Shown here piece after piece: positions 1 through 7,086 of a stretch of DNA of 37,523 nucleotides. The stretch is from a virus. The stretch's first letter is position 1. The number at the start of each line of letters is the position of its first letter. The position numbers and the translations under genes were made by a program. The notes beneath the pieces were generated by a model. It was not told the origin of the DNA. It saw only the letters and a list, made by a program, of their open reading frames with translations, and ran no database searches. The DNA is taken from the IMG/VR virus record IMGVR_UViG_3300034021_000889, positions 1 to 37,523 of that record, one strand, 5' to 3'.

Positions 1-1038
1 ACCTACCTCACCGACGACGACCTCCTCATCGCCGTGGCCAATCCCAGTCCCCAGATGCGCCACTGGGGTTACGGGAAGTCGCCGGCCGAGGAGAGCTACA
101 TGGCGACGAGCCTGTACCTGCACGGGATGGGGTACGTCGCCAGCTTCTTCCGCGACTCCATGAGCGACACGGTCGCGCTCCTGAACGGCACCGAATACGA
201 CGACGCCGACGTGCAGCTCATGACCGAGATCCTGAAGACGCACCACAGCGGGGCCGGCAAGCAGTTCAACACGCCGCTGATCACCCTGGGGAACGTCGAA
301 GACCTAAAGTTCGTCCCGACCAGGACCCAGAGCGCCCAGGACATGCAGTTCGCCGAGACGATCCACCACGCGACGATGCTGGGGTGCGCGCCCTATTCCA
401 TCGACCCGTCGGAGATCAACCTCGACCCCAAGGGGCCGGGAGGCGGCACCGCGCTGACCGAGCGCAACCGCGACGGCGAGCGACAGGAGAAGCTCGACCG
501 GGGCCTACTGAATCTCCTCGCGTTCCTCGCCGACCACGTCCTGACGCCCATCGTGAAGCGTCACGACCCGGATCTCATGTTCGCCTGGTTGGGCATCGAC
601 GACCGCGACGAGGAGCAGGAGATCACGCTTCTCTCGAAGGAGACCGATTACTGGTTGAGCCTCAACGAGGCGCGCCAGCAGCGCGGACTCCCGCTGTTCC
701 AGGATGAGTGGGCCGCTTACCCGAAGTGGCGCGCCCAGGCCATCGCCCAGCAGGGCGACCAGCAGAAGATGATGGCGGCGCAACAGGCGCAACAGGCCCA
801 GCCGGGCGACCAGCCAGGCCAGCCGCCCGGCCCAGGGGATGCGCAAGAAGGCCCGCCGGAGGGCCAGCCCGACCACCTCCAGTGGGATGATGGGATGAGC
901 CAGGGCGGCCAGCAGCCGCCGCCCGGAGGCCAGGGGCAACCCGGCGGCCAGGAAGCCGGCAAGTCCCCGTCCAAGCAGGTGATCCGCGCAGGCGGGTTCC
1001 TGGTCTTCGAGACTGACGACCCGCCCGCGGGGAGTTGA
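1..1038 (+). CDS. Phage portal protein, C-terminal part (5' end outside window)
   Basis: The frame is open from base 1, so the gene starts upstream; the GTG at 34 is internal. The portal forms the dodecameric ring at one capsid vertex through which DNA is packaged and ejected. The visible part has the portal-like GYGKSPAEESY segment (about residues 20-30 of the visible frame), a long helical region, a stretch reading L-x-N-V-E-D-L-K-F-V-P and then a segment ending Y-x-I-D-P-x-E-I, the order seen in SPP1/HK97-type portals. The tail (bases 754-975) is low complexity, rich in Gln, Pro and Gly. The next gene begins one base after the stop, and it is a MuF-like gene, the usual neighbour of a portal. 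Family assignment rests on motif recognition; I am fairly sure of portal, not of the subfamily. Confidence 0.8.
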   Translation, partial: TYLTDDDLLIAVANPSPQMRHWGYGKSPAEESYMATSLYLHGMGYVASFFRDSMSDTVALLNGTEYDDADVQLMTEILKTHHSGAGKQFNTPLITLGNVEDLKFVPTRTQSAQDMQFAETIHHATMLGCAPYSIDPSEINLDPKGPGGGTALTERNRDGERQEKLDRGLLNLLAFLADHVLTPIVKRHDPDLMFAWLGIDDRDEEQEITLLSKETDYWLSLNEARQQRGLPLFQDEWAAYPKWRAQAIAQQGDQQKMMAAQQAQQAQPGDQPGQPPGPGDAQEGPPEGQPDHLQWDDGMSQGGQQPPPGGQGQPGGQEAGKSPSKQVIRAGGFLVFETDDPPAGS

Positions 1039-1039
1039 A

Positions 1040-2299
1040 ATGCGCGTCGCAGCACAGCTCCGCCGCGTCTCCGATCACTCCATCGTCGCCGCGTTCGGCG
1101 AGGTCATGGCCGCACGCGGGCTGATCCACCACCCCGAGAGCCTCCGCATGCTCGCCCACGGCGACATCGAGGCACTGAAGGCGGCCGAGGACCACGACGA
1201 GGGCGACGCCGAAGAGGACTTCCCCGAGGCCCACATGCGCGAAATGTGGGCGCGCGTCGAGGGCGAGTTCTCCGGCTACATCCAGCAGGTGCTCGACGAC
1301 GTCGAGGGGATGATGGGCCGCGGCGAGCTGCACATGCCCATCGACCTCGACCGGGGCGAGCTGGACGCGGTGTGGCGACGCCTCGCGTTTCGTGCCGCCG
1401 GCCTGTTGACCCGCCTGGGGTTCGACGATCCGACGATGGGCCGCGTGGTGGAAGAAGACCTGCGCCGACGCGCCCCGTGGGCCGCGAGCTTCATCGAGCA
1501 AGCTTACCGCTTCGGCCTCGTTCACCAGGCGGTCGCCCCCGAGGCGCCCATGAACGTCGCGTGGCAGGTGGCCAAGGCCCGCGAGATGCACCCTGTTGAC
1601 CGCGCTGCCATCGCGCACCTCCGGGCGCACGCCGGGCAGTTTCTCCGCCCGGTGGCCTACGGCGTCATCGAGCAGGTCAACCAGCGGCTCCTCCAGGTGG
1701 ACCGCGAGATCGTGCGTCGCCGGACACTGGCCGCGCAGCGCGTCCACATCCACCCCGAGCGCCTCTCAGGCTTTCTCGCCGACCTCACCGGCGTGAAGGT
1801 GGACCGCGGCGACGGCACCCTGATCTGGCAGGGCGGTTCGTGGGCGCGCGACTGGCGGCGCGTTGCCCGCACCGAGATGGCCTACGCCAGCAACGAGGGC
1901 CACTTGAGCGCGATGCTCCAGGCCCACCCGATCAACGACGGGTTGCCCGAGGGCGCACCTCTTCGAGTCCCGAAGGTACTGGTCTACAAGATCCCCCAGG
2001 CGACCCGGCGAGACGAACGGGGCAAGCTCGTTGCCCCCTGTACCCATTGCTTTCGACTCTGGCGCGCCGACGACGAGACGCCCCGCCTCTACCCGCTCGA
2101 CGAGATCCTCGCGAACGGAGAGAACGCCGGGCCCCCGCCGAAGAAAGCGAAGGACTGGACTGCGACCGTCGGACCCACCCATCCGAACGACCTCTGCGGC
2201 CCGCTCGTAACCTACGGGCCCGAAGCTGACAACCTGTTCCCCGGTTTCCGTTCCCAGCTCGCCGCGTTTGCCGGCAAAGGGTACGAGGGAGTCCCATGA
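1040..2299 (+). CDS. MuF / SPP1 gp7-like head morphogenesis protein
   Basis: This 419-aa protein follows the portal gene with one base between them; ATG 1040 is preceded by a GGGGAG stretch. MuF-type proteins are minor capsid or head assembly proteins bound to the portal, and some are ejected with the DNA. The first two thirds are helical. Near residue 277 there is an A-R-T-E signature (VARTEMAYASNEG), typical of the MuF core, followed by a C-x2-C pair (PCTHC, about residue 333) and a terminal HPNDLCG that matches the H-P-N-C-R-C-like end of this family. The paired Cys/His residues suggest a metal site. The stop overlaps the next start by ATGA, suggesting translational coupling to the 1093-aa protein. 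Confidence 0.75.
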   Translation: MRVAAQLRRVSDHSIVAAFGEVMAARGLIHHPESLRMLAHGDIEALKAAEDHDEGDAEEDFPEAHMREMWARVEGEFSGYIQQVLDDVEGMMGRGELHMPIDLDRGELDAVWRRLAFRAAGLLTRLGFDDPTMGRVVEEDLRRRAPWAASFIEQAYRFGLVHQAVAPEAPMNVAWQVAKAREMHPVDRAAIAHLRAHAGQFLRPVAYGVIEQVNQRLLQVDREIVRRRTLAAQRVHIHPERLSGFLADLTGVKVDRGDGTLIWQGGSWARDWRRVARTEMAYASNEGHLSAMLQAHPINDGLPEGAPLRVPKVLVYKIPQATRRDERGKLVAPCTHCFRLWRADDETPRLYPLDEILANGENAGPPPKKAKDWTATVGPTHPNDLCGPLVTYGPEADNLFPGFRSQLAAFAGKGYEGVP

Positions 2300-5200
2300 G
2301 CACCGTCCGCAGCATCCTCGACAAGGTCCGTCTCATCCGCGCCCAGGTGGGCCAGCCCGAGGGCGCGAAGGCTATCGACAAGAAGGACACGGGCACTTTG
2401 TCGATGTTCGACATGCTCAGGGGTGGCGGCCCGGCCGGAGACCCGAGCCGGTCGGGCACGCTTCACGCGGAGACGCGGACGGACAAGATCGGACGCACCG
2501 AGAAGCGATGGGTTGCCGACGCCGCGATGCCCCAGGCCCAGAAGGACGCCATCGAACAAGCCAGCCAGGGCGCGGCGAAGCACGACAAGCAGGCCGACCT
2601 GCACAGGAGCGCGATTGACGCGTGGGGCGGACTCCGCACCGTCCAAGGTGCCCTGCACGCGAAGGCGCAACGCGCGCACCAGGTCGCCGCGGACGCGCAC
2701 CGGAACAGCTTGAGCGAGCGCAGCCCAGACTACGTGCCCCCGGAGCAGGTGAAGCAGCGAGCCGAGTACGCCGAGCAGGTCACACAGGCCGCCGGACACA
2801 TGGACCCGCAGGTACACCACGAAGAGCAAATGAACTACCACGGCAGGGAAGCCGAACGCCTCGCAAAGGCGAAGACGCCGAACCTCGCAGCCGTCGCCGC
2901 TCACATCCGCGCGCGCGACATGCACGACAACGCGACCGACGCTTACCGACTGGAGTCAACGCCCGCCCGGCGCATGGAAGTGTCGAGCAAGGCGCGAGAT
3001 GCGAGCGCCGCCGCGAAGCAGGCCACAGGACAGGACGGCGCAGCGCCCGCGGCGCAGCGGTACGACGCCATGCGTGACGCACAGGCGAAGGCCAGAGAGG
3101 CGAGCGACCAAGCGAGCAGGGTCGCGCCGCCCAACACCGGCGCAGCCGGCAAGGCGAAGCCCGGCAAGTCCGTGAAGTTGGGCGCGACCGCCGCGTCCGA
3201 ATTTGACCTGCTGCGCGAGCTGCACGAAGACCCGGACGGCCTGGAAGACGACGAGCGCGAGGCCATTGGCCACCTCGTCGAGCACCACGACCCTGACACT
3301 GGGCGTTTGCATCTCCCCGACGATCCCGACGTGGCGGACAAGATGGCCGCGCACGTCGCGTCGATGGCATCGTCGTACAGCGACCAGATCGACGACCGGA
3401 GCGGTGAGGGCTCACACGCCGAGGGCCGAGGGCACGCCAAGCGGGCCATGACCGCGCTGGAGAAGTTGCGCGACACCCTCGACGCGCACGCAGCGGACCT
3501 CCGCGCCAAAGCGACAGCGGGCGCAGCCACTACGAAGAAGCAGGAGCACGAAGCCAAGGCCGCGATGCACAGAGCCGAGGCCGGCAAGCTCCCCGACGAC
3601 GACGTTCGCGTGAAGCTGCACCACGCCGCCGCCGACGAGCACGACCGCGCCGCGCGATGGCACGGTTCGACGCACATCAAGAACTGGGATCGCGCCGCCG
3701 CCATGACGGGCGAACGGGCGAACGGCCTCAGTGCCGAGGTGGAGGCCACCGACGCTCGACTGAAGGCCAACGCAACCGCCGCTGCGGAGGCCAAGCTCAA
3801 GAGCGCGACCCACCCCAGCACGAAGGTCGCCGCAGAGCACGACGCCAAGGCCGCCGAGCACAAGGCCGCCGCCGCCAAGGCCGGGCGCAACAGTTCCGAG
3901 GAATCACAGCACCTCTACGCCGCCCACCTGCACAAGCAGACCGCCCACCTGCACCGGGAAGTCGCCGCCGGCCGAATGGGCGAGGCCAACGCCAAGGCCG
4001 CCAGTCTGGGCGCCAACGAGGCCAGCGAAATCGCGAACAGGACCAGCGCGCCGAGCATGACGCACCAGGAGGCCCAGGCCAAAGCCAGGGAGCACGAGCA
4101 GAAGGGCGAGCACTTCGGGACGATCAACGGCGGGTATGGCGCTGCGATGTACCACGCGAAGGCCGCTCAGGCGTGGGCCGGAGCCGCGAAGATGCTTCGC
4201 GAGGGCTCTCTCGCGCCAGAGCACGCCGCCGGCTACCTCGACCACGCCCAGCAGCACAGCGACAGGGCGGCGAAGGAGGAGGCCGAGACGCCGCACCGCA
4301 TCAGAGCCCGCGAGGCCGCAGCCGTCCACGAGCACACGGCCAAGCAGCACACCAAGGCCGCCAACGAGGCGACGAAGACGGGCGAGAGATCGGCGCACCT
4401 CGAAGCCGCCAAGCTGCACACCCAGGCGGCCAGGGACGCCCACGGGTACAGCAACTCGACCTTCGATCCGAACGAGATCAGCAACCGCAAGGACTACGAG
4501 AGCAGCGTCGTCGCCGCACTGAAGCAGTCCGAGCACGCCAACACGCTCAGTGGCGCGAAGCCGGCTCAGGCCGCCGCCGAGCCGCAGAAGGCCCCGGTGG
4601 CAGCGAGCTTCGACGTCCAGAAGAACACCGGCCGGGAAACGGTCAACGGGCACCGCATCGGCAACTTCGGCGTCCACGACGACGCCCCCTTGCACGGAGG
4701 GCTCGCCACCGTGACGCACATCCCGACCGGATTGCGTGTCGCGAGCGATCTCTCCCCGGAGGATGGACTCGCGCTCGCCAAGCACCTACACGAGAAGGCC
4801 GGAGACGCGCACGGAACGGCAGAGTTCGGCACCCCGCTGAACAAGGATCACCCCGACAGCAAGCGCGTGCTCGACGCGCTCCAGAGCGCGACCGCGAAGC
4901 CCAAGCCGGCCGACGTGGCGAAGGCGATCCGCAACAGCGCCGCCGATCACCGGGCCCGGCAGGATGCCGCCGTGACCTACGCCGAGCGGGCAGAGACCCA
5001 CCGAACCAAGGCGCGCGAGGCGACCGACACGCGGGTCCGCGAGGCCCACAGCAAGGCCGCCGAGGCCCACGACAAGGCCGCCGTCGAGCTGCGCAAGTTC
5101 GCCGGCAACTGGTCTGCGACCCACGACGCCGGCAAGGCGAAGCAAACCGCCGAAGACGCAGAGGCGCAGGCCCGACGAGACGCGACGGCCAAGCCGCCCG

Positions 5201-5577
5201 AGCCGAAGCCAGCCGCCGAGGCCAAGCCCGCCAAAGTCGAGCCGGTGGCGCGGGCCATGGAGGCGCTGCGCAAGATCCTGCCCCACCGCGACGCCGACCC
5301 GGAGGACCGCTACCGCGCCCGTTGGCACATCCCGAAGAAGGGTCACATGCACGCGACCTCCATCGAGAACCACCCCGAGATGCAGCGGGCCAAGGTGAGC
5401 CCCAGGCACATCGCCGATGCCGTCAAGCGCCTTCAGATGCGGGGGGAAGTCGAGCAGATGAACACGTCGGCCGCCGGTGGCGGCTACTCCGTGCGTCGCA
5501 CGGGCGACGGCGGCGTAGATCCCACCGTGGACCGACGCCGACGGGACGAAGAGATGGACCGCCTACGCTCATCGTGA
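2296..5577 (+). CDS. Large Ala/His-rich helical polyvalent-type protein with N-terminal 25-residue module
   Basis: This 1093-aa protein is of unknown function. Residues 24-41 are a header (KAIDKKDTGTLSMFDML), and residues 49-73 are the 25-residue module shared with four later genes. Most of the rest is long charged helix rich in Ala, His, Lys, Glu and Asp, with many A-E-H-D-x-A-A-like heptads that look like extended coiled coil. Two less repetitive islands may be folded: about residues 300-400 (starting FDLLRELHEDPDG) and 770-870 (starting SFDVQKNTGRETVNG). The C-terminus (about 1005-1070) is basic with a possible winged-helix-like patch. No catalytic motif is visible. The start overlaps the MuF stop (ATGA). 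Its size and place after portal and MuF resemble ejected inner-capsid proteins; that role is inference. Confidence 0.8.
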   Translation: MSTVRSILDKVRLIRAQVGQPEGAKAIDKKDTGTLSMFDMLRGGGPAGDPSRSGTLHAETRTDKIGRTEKRWVADAAMPQAQKDAIEQASQGAAKHDKQADLHRSAIDAWGGLRTVQGALHAKAQRAHQVAADAHRNSLSERSPDYVPPEQVKQRAEYAEQVTQAAGHMDPQVHHEEQMNYHGREAERLAKAKTPNLAAVAAHIRARDMHDNATDAYRLESTPARRMEVSSKARDASAAAKQATGQDGAAPAAQRYDAMRDAQAKAREASDQASRVAPPNTGAAGKAKPGKSVKLGATAASEFDLLRELHEDPDGLEDDEREAIGHLVEHHDPDTGRLHLPDDPDVADKMAAHVASMASSYSDQIDDRSGEGSHAEGRGHAKRAMTALEKLRDTLDAHAADLRAKATAGAATTKKQEHEAKAAMHRAEAGKLPDDDVRVKLHHAAADEHDRAARWHGSTHIKNWDRAAAMTGERANGLSAEVEATDARLKANATAAAEAKLKSATHPSTKVAAEHDAKAAEHKAAAAKAGRNSSEESQHLYAAHLHKQTAHLHREVAAGRMGEANAKAASLGANEASEIANRTSAPSMTHQEAQAKAREHEQKGEHFGTINGGYGAAMYHAKAAQAWAGAAKMLREGSLAPEHAAGYLDHAQQHSDRAAKEEAETPHRIRAREAAAVHEHTAKQHTKAANEATKTGERSAHLEAAKLHTQAARDAHGYSNSTFDPNEISNRKDYESSVVAALKQSEHANTLSGAKPAQAAAEPQKAPVAASFDVQKNTGRETVNGHRIGNFGVHDDAPLHGGLATVTHIPTGLRVASDLSPEDGLALAKHLHEKAGDAHGTAEFGTPLNKDHPDSKRVLDALQSATAKPKPADVAKAIRNSAADHRARQDAAVTYAERAETHRTKAREATDTRVREAHSKAAEAHDKAAVELRKFAGNWSATHDAGKAKQTAEDAEAQARRDATAKPPEPKPAAEAKPAKVEPVARAMEALRKILPHRDADPEDRYRARWHIPKKGHMHATSIENHPEMQRAKVSPRHIADAVKRLQMRGEVEQMNTSAAGGGYSVRRTGDGGVDPTVDRRRRDEEMDRLRSS

Positions 5578-5618
5578 GCGCGATTGACCAGCCCTCGAAA
5601 CGTCGTCAGGTTACACGC

Positions 5619-6794
5619 ATGAAGTACGAGATCGTTTTCCGCCAAACGTTCAAGGACATGGGCGAGGATCGGACCCACGGTGGGCACCTGCACGCCGAGC
5701 AGCGCACAGACAGCCGCGGCCGGAACATCACCCGATGGGTCCGCACACCCGGCTCAGACGGGGGCGGCGTGCTGCGGTCGGCCAAGAACCGCGAGTCGCT
5801 CGGCGACTTCCACGACGACGCGTTGCACGCTGCCCGGCACAACATCACCGGCCAGATGCGCGCGCACTCGATGAGATCGACGCCCGATCCTCATCGAGTG
5901 CGAGCTGCGGGGCACGCGCTCGACGCCATCGACAACGAGCAGGCGAATCGCGGACGTGCCGCCGGGCAAAGCCGAGGGTGGATCGACGCCGCGCCCGCGT
6001 TGCCGAAGGACACGCAGAGCGCGCACCAGCGCGCACCAGGCGTCTACAAGCCCGGCCGCGCCGCGTTCCACGACGCCATCGTCAAGAAGTTCATGCACGG
6101 CAAGGCCCCGGCCGCGCCTGGCGAGAAGCCGCACGCCCTCGTGATGATGGGCGGGCCCGGGTCGGGCAAGAGCAGCATCCTCAAGCAGCTCGGCATCGAT
6201 CTGGACAGCCACGTCCACATCGACCCGGACGAGATCAAGCAGCACATCCCCGAGTACCACGTCGCGCGCGCCCACAACGCGAAGAACGCCGCGTTCATGG
6301 CCCACGAGGAGAGCAGCGACGTCGCGAAGAAGCTCCGCGACCATGCCATCCAGAATCGCCACCACGTCCTGATCGACGGCACCGGCGCCAACGGCCCGAA
6401 GCACAAGGCGATGGTCGAGGACCTGAAACAGCGCGGCTACCACGTCACGCTGGCCATGCCGCACATCAGCAAGGAGGAGGGCTTGAGCCGCGTGGCGAAG
6501 CGCGCCGAGGGCAACGGCCGATTCGTCCCGAGCGATGTTGTGGGCGGCGCCTACGACAAGATCCCGGGCAACTTCCACAAGGTCGCCGCCGCCGCAGACG
6601 ACGCCTACCTCTTCGACAACCACGAGAAGTCCCCCCGCCTCATGTACAAAAAGGAGGGCGGCCAGGAGCGCCAGGGGCCGGACGTTCACACCGATCTCCA
6701 CGCTCAGTTCCTCGCGGCACACGGCCGAGGCGACGAGGGCGGTAAAGCACTACGCGCGAGCCGCGCGTCTGGGCGGCATCACAGTAGGCACTGA
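5619..6794 (+). CDS. Zeta-toxin-like P-loop kinase with N-terminal shared module
   Basis: This 391-aa protein begins at ATG 5619; the frame is open far upstream only because it shadows the previous gene. Residues 17-41 are the shared module. The kinase domain follows: Walker A GGPGSGKSS at 178-186, then I-D-P-D-E-I-K-x-x-I-P-E-Y from about residue 201, the Asp-rich stretch after the P-loop typical of Zeta/PezT toxins, and L-I-D-G-T-G near residue 252. Zeta toxins phosphorylate UDP-N-acetylglucosamine and block cell-wall synthesis; related kinases in phage proteins may act on other substrates. No epsilon-type antitoxin gene is recognisable beside it. The 41-base gap upstream has only a weak ribosome site (CAGG). 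A perfect 12-bp inverted repeat lies inside the gene at 5864-5901. Confidence 0.8.
   Translation: MKYEIVFRQTFKDMGEDRTHGGHLHAEQRTDSRGRNITRWVRTPGSDGGGVLRSAKNRESLGDFHDDALHAARHNITGQMRAHSMRSTPDPHRVRAAGHALDAIDNEQANRGRAAGQSRGWIDAAPALPKDTQSAHQRAPGVYKPGRAAFHDAIVKKFMHGKAPAAPGEKPHALVMMGGPGSGKSSILKQLGIDLDSHVHIDPDEIKQHIPEYHVARAHNAKNAAFMAHEESSDVAKKLRDHAIQNRHHVLIDGTGANGPKHKAMVEDLKQRGYHVTLAMPHISKEEGLSRVAKRAEGNGRFVPSDVVGGAYDKIPGNFHKVAAAADDAYLFDNHEKSPRLMYKKEGGQERQGPDVHTDLHAQFLAAHGRGDEGGKALRASRASGRHHSRH
5864..5901. repeat. Perfect 12-bp inverted repeat inside the Zeta-like gene
   Basis: GCACTCGATGAG at 5864-5875 is repeated in inverted form at 5890-5901 with a 14-base loop that can itself pair partly (ATCG with CGAT). 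It lies in the linker between the shared module and the kinase domain. It could be a protein binding site, an mRNA hairpin or chance; no run of T follows, so it is not a typical terminator. Confidence 0.5.
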
Positions 6795-6827
6795 AGCGCG
6801 TTGCTGGCGCCTGGCCCCAGCCGGGAG

Positions 6828-6839
6828 TAGAGTTGAGCC
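6828..6839 (+). promoter_or_regulatory. Possible leaderless-type -10 element (TAGAGT, 6 bases before ATG)
   Basis: TAGAGT fits the TANNNT form of a -10 box and ends exactly 6 bases before ATG 6840, so transcription would begin at or next to the start codon. A TTGCTG at 6801 is too far (21 bases) to be a good -35. The same hexamer occurs at 28415. This is a pattern match only. Confidence 0.3.
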
Positions 6840-7043
6840 ATGCCGAAACCCACCACAGCAATCGACGGATTCCGAAGCAAAATCCTGGCAGCCTTCGCCA
6901 AGGGTCACGCGGCCCACGAGGCCGAGCGCGAGGCCCTGAAGCGGTCTCCCAAGCGTTACCGGGCCGGCGAAGGGATCGACGAGTCCTGCACGCTCAACGA
7001 CAGCCACATCGGGCCCATCGGAGAGAACGCCGCCGGCAATTGA
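6840..7043 (+). CDS. Small hypothetical protein (67 aa)
   Basis: I do not recognise this protein. It begins MPKPTTAIDGFRSKILAAFAKG, has a charged helical middle (residues 10-40, rich in Ala, His, Glu, Lys and Arg) and a short acidic to neutral tail containing one Cys. It is placed between the Zeta-like gene and the methylase-helicase gene. The start is chosen at ATG 6840 because a TAGAGT hexamer lies 6 bases upstream and GGGAG is about 14 bases upstream. A second ATG at 6833 opens another frame and was discarded. An antitoxin for the upstream kinase is conceivable from size and position, but nothing in the sequence shows it. Confidence 0.55.
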   Translation: MPKPTTAIDGFRSKILAAFAKGHAAHEAEREALKRSPKRYRAGEGIDESCTLNDSHIGPIGENAAGN

Positions 7044-7074
7044 CCCGGCGGCGGGCATGGCGGATTCTCGCGGC

Positions 7075-7086
7075 GAGGTCTGCCCC
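7075..7086 (+). promoter_or_regulatory. Ribosome binding site deciding the start at 7087
   Basis: GAGG at 7075-7078 stands 8 bases before ATG 7087. The in-frame ATG at 7057 has only a GGCGGG stretch directly in front of it. The spacing favours 7087, which also gives a hydrophobic N-terminus (MFFIRIEGL) followed by the first QLALF motif. Confidence 0.45.

Noticed and set aside
3657-5618. N-terminal extension of the Zeta-like protein
   Set aside because: The frame is open but Arg/Gly-rich and overlaps the 1093-aa gene; the module begins only after ATG 5619.
6795-6839. Possible terminator after the Zeta-like gene
   Set aside because: Only a 4-bp stem (CTGG/CCAG) and no T run are present.
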